Shown here: positions 1 to 5,615 of the stretch, one piece after another
Layout of the letters: every line of letters begins with the position of its first letter
How positions within the stretch are numbered: position 1 is the stretch's first letter
Source: Chloroflexota bacterium
GTDB lineage: Bacteria; Chloroflexota; Dormibacteria; Dormibacterales; Dormibacteraceae
Direction: 5' to 3'
Length of the DNA stretch: 5,644 nucleotides
Assembly: GCA_005880525.1 (NCBI GenBank)
Contig: VBFW01000058.1
Location: forward strand, 1-5,644
The notes under the pieces: model-generated
Databases searched by the model: none
Seen by the model: the letters and a program-made list of their open reading frames with translations, nothing else
Told to the model about the DNA's origin: nothing
Program-made: the position numbers and the translations under genes

Positions 1-656
1 TCATCCCGCGCTACCCGCGCCACGGCTACACCGACAGGCTCAACACCTCGATCGCGGAGCTTCGCGGCGACCACCTCGCGGCGGTGGCCAACCGCGCGGC
101 GGAGGTGGGAGCCGGGCTCGGCGAGCGGCTGACGGTCGCCGGCCTCTCCCTCGGCGCCATCCTCGCCGGCCTCCTGGCTCACAGCCGCGGAGACGTCCAG
201 CGCGCGGTCTTGATCGCGCCCATGCTCGGCCTCAAACCACTGCCCGGCCCGGCGCTGAACGCGATGAGCGCCGCGGCCAAAGCGCTTCCCAACTTCTACA
301 TGTGGTGGAGCAACGACCTCAAGGACTCGCTCGGGCCGGCCTACGGCTATCCGCGCTTTGCCACCCACGCCTACGCGGCCCTGTTCGACTGCGGCCGCCA
401 GCTCGTGCGCGCGGCGCGCAAAGAGCCGCCGCGCGCGAAGTCGATCGCTGTGATCACCAACGCGGGCGAGCCGCGGCTGGACAACCGGTTCACCTACAGG
501 CTCGTCGAGTCCTGGCGCCGGCACGGCGCCGATGTCGAGACGTTCGAGTTTCCGGCCGCGGACAGGCTCACCCACGACCTCATCGACCCCGGCAACGCGG
601 CGCAGAGAACCGACCACGTGTACCCGGTCGTCACGCGTCTCATCGAAGGCGCCTAG
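1..656 (+). CDS. alpha/beta-fold hydrolase, 5' end outside window
   Basis: Partial gene: the open frame runs in from the left edge (first full codon at base 3) and ends at TAG 654-656, giving 217 visible residues. The in-frame GTG at 84 is not the real start, because the residues before it (IPRYPRHGYTDRLN...) already look like the region after the first strands of an alpha/beta hydrolase. The nucleophile elbow is GLSLG, with Ser encoded at 147-149. A plausible catalytic Asp lies in GEPRLDNRF (codon 480-482), and the His in RLTHDLIDP (codon 573-575), so the triad order Ser-Asp-His is complete. No membrane segment is visible. This suggests a cytosolic esterase or lipase-like hydrolase; the substrate cannot be named. 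It is the only plus-strand gene and converges on the GNAT gene, with overlapping stops. Fold assignment is firm; the family within the fold is not. Confidence 0.85.
   Translation, partial: IPRYPRHGYTDRLNTSIAELRGDHLAAVANRAAEVGAGLGERLTVAGLSLGAILAGLLAHSRGDVQRAVLIAPMLGLKPLPGPALNAMSAAAKALPNFYMWWSNDLKDSLGPAYGYPRFATHAYAALFDCGRQLVRAARKEPPRAKSIAVITNAGEPRLDNRFTYRLVESWRRHGADVETFEFPAADRLTHDLIDPGNAAQRTDHVYPVVTRLIEGA
653..656. other. CTAG palindrome holding both convergent TAG stops
   Basis: The four bases CTAG read TAG on both strands: bases 654-656 end the plus-strand hydrolase and bases 655-653 end the minus-strand acetyltransferase. The two genes therefore overlap tail to tail by four bases, leaving no room for a dedicated intergenic terminator. 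Any transcription terminator must lie inside the opposing gene, or transcripts overlap. Confidence 0.9.
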
Positions 657-1105
657 AGGTGGCGCGACATCTCGTACTCGAGCTCGCCCGGACGGACCTC
701 CTGGCTGGCACCGGTGCGCGTGAACCCATGCTGCGCGTAGAGGTGCTCCGCTCGCGGGTTGACGGCGGTGACCCAAAGGAACATCTGGCCGTATCCCTTG
801 GCCTTCGCCCACTCCAGGAGAGTCTTCACAAGCACCTCTCCGACGCCCTGGCGCCGGTAGCGCGGATCGACCCACATCGCCGTCATCGCGGCCGCACCGT
901 TCACCTCGCCCTCGCCGCCGCTCACGGTTCCGGCGACCACGCCGTCCACCTCGGCGACGAATCGCGTGCGATCGGCGACCCGTCGCCGCCACGTCGCCTC
1001 CTCGAACGTGGCCTCGTGCTCGTAGTTCGAGCCGAACGCATACGGCGCCTCCTGCAAGGCTGCGAGGCGGACACGGCGGTACAGCTGCCAATCCTCGACC
1101 GTCAA
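653..1105 (-). CDS. GNAT-family N-acetyltransferase
   Basis: A 150-residue protein if read from TTG at 1105. GNAT enzymes move an acetyl group from acetyl-CoA to an amine. Motif A is clear: a strand ending MWVDPRYRRQGVGE (about residues 77-90), whose RRQGVG loop binds the CoA pyrophosphate, followed by helix LVKTLLEWAKAKG. Motif B is NPRAEHLYAQHGF (116-128), typical of the C-terminal half. The N-terminal LRLAAL-like helix and PYAFGS (21-26) resemble the 'ALxxxPxAFGS' GNAT subgroup. The start is uncertain: the frame upstream reads ISVRQ before LTVEDW, which completes the usual first strand, but it offers only ATT (1120-1118) before an in-frame stop at 1141-1139. The gene follows the DUF2752 gene, whose stop lies at 1118-1116, so coupling is likely. 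Acceptor substrate unknown. Confidence 0.87.
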   Translation of the reverse strand: MTVEDWQLYRRVRLAALQEAPYAFGSNYEHEATFEEATWRRRVADRTRFVAEVDGVVAGTVSGGEGEVNGAAAMTAMWVDPRYRRQGVGEVLVKTLLEWAKAKGYGQMFLWVTAVNPRAEHLYAQHGFTRTGASQEVRPGELEYEMSRHL

Positions 1106-1115
1106 CTGCCTGACG

Positions 1116-1559
1116 CTAATTGCCGAGGACGAACACCTTCAGCGCCCAGCTCAGCAGCAAGGCGCTGACCGCCCCGACCCAGAGCAACCGCCACTGCATA
1201 GAGCTCAGGCGCGGGACGAACGTGCGTCCCGACAAAAGGCCGGCGGCGAGCCCGCCCGCCCCGAGGACCGTGCCCACGAACAGGGCAGGCCCCAGCGGGT
1301 AGAGCCTCACCGCATCCGACAGGTCGCCCTGCCACATGTACGCGAACGACCGCGTGCCGCCGCAGAACGGGCACGGATGCCCCGTCAGGTAAAAGAACGG
1401 ACACGGCGGCAGCACCAGGTGGCCCGCCCGGAGCGTGAAGAAGAACCTCGTGTACACCAGCCACGCAAGCAGCCCAAAAAGCAGTCCAAGGTCGCGCGTG
1501 CGGTCCGAAGGCACGGCCCGCGTGATCGCGATGGGCACGACCCGACTATAGGCAGCCAT
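1116..1559 (-). CDS. DUF2752 family membrane protein
   Basis: A 147-residue protein of unknown function, recognised by the DUF2752 signature: a hydrophobic N-terminal helix, then CPFFYLTGHPCPFCGGTRSF with Cys53, Cys63 and Cys66 and the CxxCGGTR core at 63-70. Three likely membrane segments are seen at about 24-42, 92-110 and 124-144. The paired cysteines just after the first helix suggest a metal-binding or redox-active site near the membrane surface, but this has not been shown for the family as far as I know. ATG 1559-1557 overlaps the sucD TGA in the string TGATG, so the gene is probably translated by re-initiation after sucD. Its TAG at 1118-1116 runs into the acetyltransferase. Family call is strong; role unknown. 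Confidence 0.85.
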   Translation of the reverse strand: MAAYSRVVPIAITRAVPSDRTRDLGLLFGLLAWLVYTRFFFTLRAGHLVLPPCPFFYLTGHPCPFCGGTRSFAYMWQGDLSDAVRLYPLGPALFVGTVLGAGGLAAGLLSGRTFVPRLSSMQWRLLWVGAVSALLLSWALKVFVLGN

Positions 1560-1561
1560 CA
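1557..1561 (-). other. TGATG stop/start overlap, sucD to DUF2752
   Basis: On the coding strand the bases read TGATG: TGA ends sucD (1561-1559) and ATG begins the DUF2752 gene (1559-1557), sharing one base. Only a weak G-rich run (GGGG, about 11 bases before the ATG) precedes it. Such overlaps usually mark termination-reinitiation coupling, which here would tie expression of an uncharacterised membrane protein to that of succinyl-CoA ligase. Confidence 0.85.
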
Positions 1562-2419
1562 GCTCAGCAGCCCCACGATCTGATCGGTCGTCTCGGCCAC
1601 GGCGACGCCCGCGCGCTGGAACGCCTCCTCCTTGCTCTTCGCTGTGCCCCGATTGCCCGAGATGATCGCGCCGGCGTGCCCCATCCGCTTGCCCTCGGGC
1701 GCGGTCCGCCCGGAGATGAACGCCACCGTCTTCAACCGGCTGCCGCGGCCAAGCAGCTCGGCCGCGCGCTCCTCGTCAGAGCCTCCGATCTCGCCGATGA
1801 CCACGAGCCTGTCGGTCGCAGGGTCGGCCTCGAACAGAGCGATCACGTCCGAAAATGTCAGGCCCAGCACCGGGTCGCCGCCGATCCCCACGATCGTCGA
1901 CTGCCCCATGCCCGCCGCGCTCAGCGCCGACCCCACCTCGTACGTCAACGTGCCGCTCCGCGACACCAGCCCCACAGTCCCCGGCCGCGTGATCCGCGCC
2001 GGGATGATGCCGATCTTCGCGACTCCCGGCGTGATCAATCCAGGACAGTTCGGTCCGATCAAACGCGCGGACGGATAGCCGCGCAGGAAGTCCTTCACCC
2101 GGATCATGTCCTGGATCGGAATCCCTTCTGTGATGCACGCGATCAAGGTGACGCCGGCCGCCGCCGCCTCCATGATCGCGTCGGGCGCAAACGCCGGCGG
2201 CACGAAGATGCCCGAGGCCGTGGCGCCGGTGGCGGTCACGGCGTCGTAAGCCGTGTTGAACACGGGCAGGCCCAGGTGTGTGGATCCGCCTTTGCCCGGG
2301 CTCGTGCCGCCGACGAGCTTCGTGCCCATCGCCAGCATCTGCTCGGCGTGAAACGAGCCTTCGCGGCCGGTGATGCCCTGCACGATCACACGCGTCGAAG
2401 CGTCGAGAAGGATGCTCAT
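1559..2419 (-). CDS. sucD: succinyl-CoA ligase (ADP/GDP-forming), alpha subunit
   Basis: A 286-residue subunit, normal family length (E. coli about 289). With SucC it interconverts succinyl-CoA + NDP + phosphate and succinate + CoA + NTP. The N-terminal CoA-binding Rossmann domain shows VIVQGITGREGSFHAEQML (11-29). The ligase domain has GPNCPGLITPG (122-132), VSRSGTLTYE (152-161) and GIGGDPVLG (178-186). The phospho-accepting histidine is His248 in GKRMGHAGAII, matching E. coli His246, so the enzyme looks catalytically intact. I chose ATG 2419-2417, giving MSILLDASTR; an open frame extends 30 residues further upstream, but that stretch is Arg/Ser-rich and lies over the end of sucC in another frame. 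The start is 7 bases after the sucC stop, with no good Shine-Dalgarno sequence. The stop overlaps the next gene. Confidence 0.96.
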   Translation of the reverse strand: MSILLDASTRVIVQGITGREGSFHAEQMLAMGTKLVGGTSPGKGGSTHLGLPVFNTAYDAVTATGATASGIFVPPAFAPDAIMEAAAAGVTLIACITEGIPIQDMIRVKDFLRGYPSARLIGPNCPGLITPGVAKIGIIPARITRPGTVGLVSRSGTLTYEVGSALSAAGMGQSTIVGIGGDPVLGLTFSDVIALFEADPATDRLVVIGEIGGSDEERAAELLGRGSRLKTVAFISGRTAPEGKRMGHAGAIISGNRGTAKSKEEAFQRAGVAVAETTDQIVGLLS

Positions 2420-2426
2420 CTCAGGA

Positions 2427-3572
2427 TCACGACCTTGGCGCGGCCGCACGCGTGAGCTCGACGATCTTCTGCGCCGCCTCCCACGCGTTGGCGCCGGGTT
2501 CGATGCCATTGGCCTTCAGGATCGCGCGTCCCTCCTCTTCCTTCGTTCCGCTCATCCGCACCACCAGCGGCAGCTTCATCTTCAGGTTGTCGCGCGCGGT
2601 CACCAAACCACGAGCGACCTCGTCGCCACGCGTGATGCCACCGAAGACGTTCATGAGCACGCCCTTCACGCGCGGGTTCATCAGGATGACGCCAAGCGCG
2701 TTCTCGACCACCTCCGCGCGAGCGCCGCCGCCGATGTCGCAGAAGTTCGCCGCCTGCCCGCCCGCGCGCTGCACGAGGTCGAGGGTGCTCATGCACAACC
2801 CGGCACCATTGCCGATGATCCCGATGTCCCCGTCCAGAGACACGTAGGTCAGGCCGCGCTTCTTAGCTTCGACCTCGTACGGGTCGCCCTCGATCGCAGA
2901 GCCGTAGATGCGATCCAGGTCCTGCTGCCGCCACGTCGCGTTGTCGTCGATTTCCAGCTTCGCGTCGCCCGCGATGATCTCCCCCGTGCGCGTGACCACC
3001 AGCGGATTGATCTCAGCTGTCACCGCGTCCAGCTCCGGGATCGCGCGGTAGAGCTTCTTGATCATGGCCATCAGCGGCCGGCCCAGCTCGCCCAGACCCG
3101 CTTGAAACACCAGCGCGTTCAGCTCGAAGCCAAGCGGGCCTCGCCACGGGTTCGGGTACAACCGCGCGATCGAGTCCGGGGATTCGGAGGCAACCTGCTC
3201 GATGTCCATGCCGCCTTTCGACGACAGCATCAAGATGTTCGCCCGCGCGTCGCGGTCGACAGTGAACCCAAGGTAGATTTCGCGCGCGATCTCCAGCGCC
3301 GCCTCGCAGTAGACCAGCGGCACCCTGAAGCCCTTGATGTCCATGCCGATGATCTGCTCCGCGGCGCGCCGCGCCTCCTCGGGCGTCGAGGCCAGCTTGA
3401 TCCCGCCGGCCTTGCCGCGCCCACCCACCGGCACCTGCGCCTTCACCGCCACAGGCCCAAGCGCTGAGCACGCCTCGGCGGCCTCGTCGGGGGTGCGCGC
3501 AACCCGCCCGGGCGGGATCGAGATCCCGAGCGACGCGAGGACCTCTTTGGCCTGGAACTCGAGAAGCTTCAC
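2427..3572 (-). CDS. sucC: succinyl-CoA ligase (ADP/GDP-forming), beta subunit
   Basis: A 381-residue ATP-grasp subunit (E. coli SucC is 388). It binds the nucleotide and succinate and passes phosphate to the SucD histidine. It opens MKLLEFQAKEVLASLGI, the usual family beginning, from a GTG at 3572-3570. The nucleotide-binding loop is VKAQVPVGGRGKAGG (43-57), and metal ligands are visible as Glu187/Asn189 in AEINPLVV and Asp203 in AGDAKLE. They keep the spacing of E. coli Glu197, Asn199 and Asp213. The C-terminal flavodoxin-like domain has GNGAGLCMSTLD (254-265), DIGGGA (279-284) and NVFGGITRGDEVA (308-320). ATP versus GTP preference cannot be told by eye. An open frame extends far upstream of the GTG, but there it overlaps the carboxyltransferase gene and is not coding. 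The GTG overlaps the previous stop (GTGA) and sucD follows after 7 bases. Confidence 0.96.
   Translation of the reverse strand: MKLLEFQAKEVLASLGISIPPGRVARTPDEAAEACSALGPVAVKAQVPVGGRGKAGGIKLASTPEEARRAAEQIIGMDIKGFRVPLVYCEAALEIAREIYLGFTVDRDARANILMLSSKGGMDIEQVASESPDSIARLYPNPWRGPLGFELNALVFQAGLGELGRPLMAMIKKLYRAIPELDAVTAEINPLVVTRTGEIIAGDAKLEIDDNATWRQQDLDRIYGSAIEGDPYEVEAKKRGLTYVSLDGDIGIIGNGAGLCMSTLDLVQRAGGQAANFCDIGGGARAEVVENALGVILMNPRVKGVLMNVFGGITRGDEVARGLVTARDNLKMKLPLVVRMSGTKEEEGRAILKANGIEPGANAWEAAQKIVELTRAAAPRS
3569..3572 (-). other. GTGA start/stop overlap, carboxyltransferase to sucC
   Basis: The coding strand reads CTGTGAAG. GTG (3572-3570) starts sucC and TGA (3571-3569) ends the carboxyltransferase, a four-base overlap. 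The bases before it (AACATTCCCCT) contain no Shine-Dalgarno sequence. The junction therefore both supports the GTG start and suggests that sucC translation depends on ribosomes finishing the upstream gene. Confidence 0.88.
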
Positions 3573-5137
3573 AGGGGAATGTTTCCATGCCAGCGCGGAT
3601 TCCTGCGGCGCTCCTTCCGCAGGGCCACCCGCAGGGCTCGGATCAACGCGCCCCGCGTGCGGCCCGGCTCGATGACATCGTCGATGTATCCGCGCTCGGC
3701 GGCGATGTACGGATTGGCAAAGCGCTCCGTGTAATCGGCCACCAGCTCGTGCCGCAGCGCGGCCCGGTCGGCGGCCTCGTCGAGCTCCCTGTGGAACACG
3801 ATGTTGACCGCGCCCTCTGGCCCCATCACCGCGATCTCGGCCGTCGGCCACGCGACGTTGTAGTCGGCGCGGATGTGCTTCGAGCACATCACGCAGTACG
3901 CGCCGCCGTACGCCTTACGCGTGATGACAGTCAGCTTCGGCACCGTCGCCTCGCTGAATGCATAGAGCAGCTTCGACCCGTGCCGGATGATGCCGCCGTA
4001 CTCCTGCGCCGTCCCGGGCAAGAAACCTGGCACGTCGACAAACGTCACCAGCGGGATGTTGAACGCGTCGCAGAAGCGCACGAACCGCGCGGCCTTCACC
4101 GACGCGTTGATGTCCAGCGCGCCCGCCATGACCTTCGGCTGGTTGGCCACGATTCCAACCGGATGGCCGTCGAGATGCGCAAACCCGACCACCATGTTCA
4201 TCGCGAAGTACGGCTGCACCTCGAAGAACTCGCCGTTGTCGACGACCATCCGGATCACATCCTTGATGTCGTACGACTCCTTCGATGAGTTGGGGATGAT
4301 CGTGGCGAGGCCGGGGTCCGCGCGCTCGGCGTCGTCTGTAGGCGGCAGCCGCGGCGGCTGGACGTCGCAGCTTTGCGGAATGAATGAAAGCAACCGGCGC
4401 ACCTGCGCGAAGCATTCGTCCTCGGATTCGGCCAGGAAGTGCGCCACGCCCGACTTGACGTTGTGCACCTCCGCCCCGCCCAGCGAATCGAACGTCACCT
4501 CCTCGCCGGTCGTGACGCGGATCACCTCCGGGCCGGTGATGAACATGTAGCCAACGCCGTGGACCATGAACGTGAAGTCAGTCATCGCCGGCGAATAAAC
4601 GGCGCCGCCGGTGCACGGCCCGAGGATTAGGCTCAGCTGCGGGATCACGCCGCTCGACTCCACGTTGCGCCAGAAGATCTCGGCGTAGCCTGCGAGCGAG
4701 ACCACTCCCTCCTGGATGCGCGCGCCGCCCGAGTCGTTGATGCCGATGATCGGGATGCGGTTCTTCAGTGCGAGGTCCATGACCTTGATGACCTTCTCCG
4801 CGAACACCTCGCCCAGCGACCCGCCGAAGACCGTCGCGTCGTGGCTGAACAGCATCACGTCACGCCCGCCGATCTTGGCCATGCCCGTCACCACTCCGTC
4901 GCCGGCGATGCGCTTCGACTCCAGGCCAAAACCGGACGCGCGGTGGACCGCGAAGATGTCGAGCTCCTCGAACGAGTTGCGGTCGACCAGGCGAGAGATG
5001 CGCTCGCGAGCGGTCAGCTTGTGCTTGGCGTGCTGGCGGTTGAAGGCCTCGGCGTCGCCGTGGCCGGCCTCGTACTTCCGCTGCCGGAGCAGGTTGAGAG
5101 GATCGACGCGGTGTTCTGGTTTTGGCTTGTCCGGCAT
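3569..5137 (-). CDS. acyl-CoA carboxylase carboxyltransferase (beta) subunit, propionyl-CoA type
   Basis: A 522-residue protein of the PccB/AccD/MmdA family, normal length. It transfers carboxyl from carboxybiotin to an acyl-CoA, typically propionyl-CoA to give methylmalonyl-CoA. The start MPDKPKPEHR at ATG 5137-5135 lies 4 bases after the VOC stop; a 40-residue upstream extension reads over the VOC gene and is rejected. N-terminal crotonase-like domain: KLTARERISRLVD (40-52), SHDATVFGGSLGE (98-110), NDSGGARIQEG (134-144) and GPCTGGAVYSPA (173-184, oxyanion hole). C-terminal domain: DVPGFLPGTAQEYGGIIRHG (368-387), KAYGGAYCVMCSKH (408-421, second oxyanion hole) and AWPTAEIAVMGPEGAVNI (429-446). 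It ends in the family-typical HGNIPL. Cys415 replaces the Asp (PccB Asp422 in Streptomyces coelicolor) that helps set acyl-CoA choice. Neighbours fit propionyl-CoA metabolism; a methylmalonyl-CoA decarboxylase role is the main alternative. Confidence 0.93.
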   Translation of the reverse strand: MPDKPKPEHRVDPLNLLRQRKYEAGHGDAEAFNRQHAKHKLTARERISRLVDRNSFEELDIFAVHRASGFGLESKRIAGDGVVTGMAKIGGRDVMLFSHDATVFGGSLGEVFAEKVIKVMDLALKNRIPIIGINDSGGARIQEGVVSLAGYAEIFWRNVESSGVIPQLSLILGPCTGGAVYSPAMTDFTFMVHGVGYMFITGPEVIRVTTGEEVTFDSLGGAEVHNVKSGVAHFLAESEDECFAQVRRLLSFIPQSCDVQPPRLPPTDDAERADPGLATIIPNSSKESYDIKDVIRMVVDNGEFFEVQPYFAMNMVVGFAHLDGHPVGIVANQPKVMAGALDINASVKAARFVRFCDAFNIPLVTFVDVPGFLPGTAQEYGGIIRHGSKLLYAFSEATVPKLTVITRKAYGGAYCVMCSKHIRADYNVAWPTAEIAVMGPEGAVNIVFHRELDEAADRAALRHELVADYTERFANPYIAAERGYIDDVIEPGRTRGALIRALRVALRKERRRNPRWHGNIPL

Positions 5138-5141
5138 CAGG

Positions 5142-5615
5142 TCACGAACGCTGCGTAAACATCCAGCGGTGACCCTCGAGATCCTCAGCGCGATATTTGC
5201 TGCCGTACTCGTCGTCCTCGAGCGGCGATAGGATGGTCGCGCCACCGGCGCGCGCACGCTCGTAGTGCGCCTTTGCGTCGTCCACGTACACCAGGACGCC
5301 GTCGACGATGTACGGAACCTCCGACCAGCGCGCCGCGTGCGCGCATTCCTCGCGATGCTTTTTCGGGCCGTGATAGTGCGGGGAGGGCGTTGCGAGCATG
5401 ATCACCCCGGAGCCGGTCTCCATCTCGCCGTGGGTCAGGTGGCCGTCACCCGGCGCCGTCATTCGCGCCCGCTCACGGAAGCCGAAAACTCGCGCCAGCC
5501 AGTCGAGCGCGGCCGGCCCGTCCTCGTAGGCGATCATCGGGATTACAGCGGGATAGTCAGGAATTTCAGGCGGCCTCGGTGGGACGATACTCGCCGAAGG
5601 CCTGCCGGAGCACAT
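5142..5615 (-). CDS. VOC (glyoxalase/bleomycin-resistance fold) protein
   Basis: A small vicinal-oxygen-chelate fold protein. The first beta-alpha-beta module is VIPMIAYEDGPAALDWLARV then FGFRERA (residues 24-50 from ATG 5615). The second is VLVYVDDAKAHYERARAGGA (107-126), ending in YRAEDLEGHRWMFTQ, the 'Y...D.EGH.W.F' ending of PhnB-like VOC proteins. The expected methylmalonyl-CoA epimerase features are absent: there is no DHIGI-like first strand with its metal-binding His and no Glu in the last strand. Function is open. The start is uncertain. ATG 5615 makes a 50-base overlap with the upstream gene and adds about 16 low-complexity residues; ATG 5537-5535 (MIAYEDG) clips the first strand; ATT 5564-5562 (IPDYPAVIP) would fit the fold, lies one base after the upstream stop and has GAGG nine bases before it. 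The gene ends 4 bases before the carboxyltransferase. Confidence 0.82.
   Translation of the reverse strand: MCSGRPSASIVPPRPPEIPDYPAVIPMIAYEDGPAALDWLARVFGFRERARMTAPGDGHLTHGEMETGSGVIMLATPSPHYHGPKKHREECAHAARWSEVPYIVDGVLVYVDDAKAHYERARAGGATILSPLEDDEYGSKYRAEDLEGHRWMFTQRS

Noticed and set aside
302..1168. Plus-strand open frame (288 codons) running from the hydrolase across the acetyltransferase
   Set aside because: It crosses two real genes in other frames or on the other strand, is Arg-rich, and has no domain features.
1102..1464. Minus-strand open frame of 120 codons overlapping the DUF2752 gene
   Set aside because: It is out of frame with the DUF2752 signature and composed of Gly/Arg/Ala-rich sequence; the alternative frame has clear membrane helices and the CPFCGGTR motif.
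2420..2509. 30-codon N-terminal extension of sucD
   Set aside because: It reads over the end of sucC in another frame as an Arg/Ser-rich string, whereas the family start fits MSILLDAST at 2419.
2370..3467. Long plus-strand open frame (365 codons) opposite sucC and the start of sucD
   Set aside because: It is antisense to two clearly conserved genes. The translation is Arg/His-rich with no recognisable domain, as expected of a GC-rich shadow frame.
3573..3887. 105-codon upstream extension of the sucC frame
   Set aside because: It overlaps the 3' end of the carboxyltransferase in another frame and is Arg/Gly-rich. SucC family proteins begin at MKLLEFQAKE, which matches the GTG at 3572.
3587..4288. 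Plus-strand open frame of 233 codons opposite the carboxyltransferase
   Set aside because: It lies wholly antisense to conserved catalytic regions, and its Arg/His/Val-rich composition is that of a shadow frame.
5138..5257. 40-codon N-terminal extension of the carboxyltransferase
   Set aside because: It lies within the VOC coding sequence in another frame and has no similarity to the known family N-terminus.
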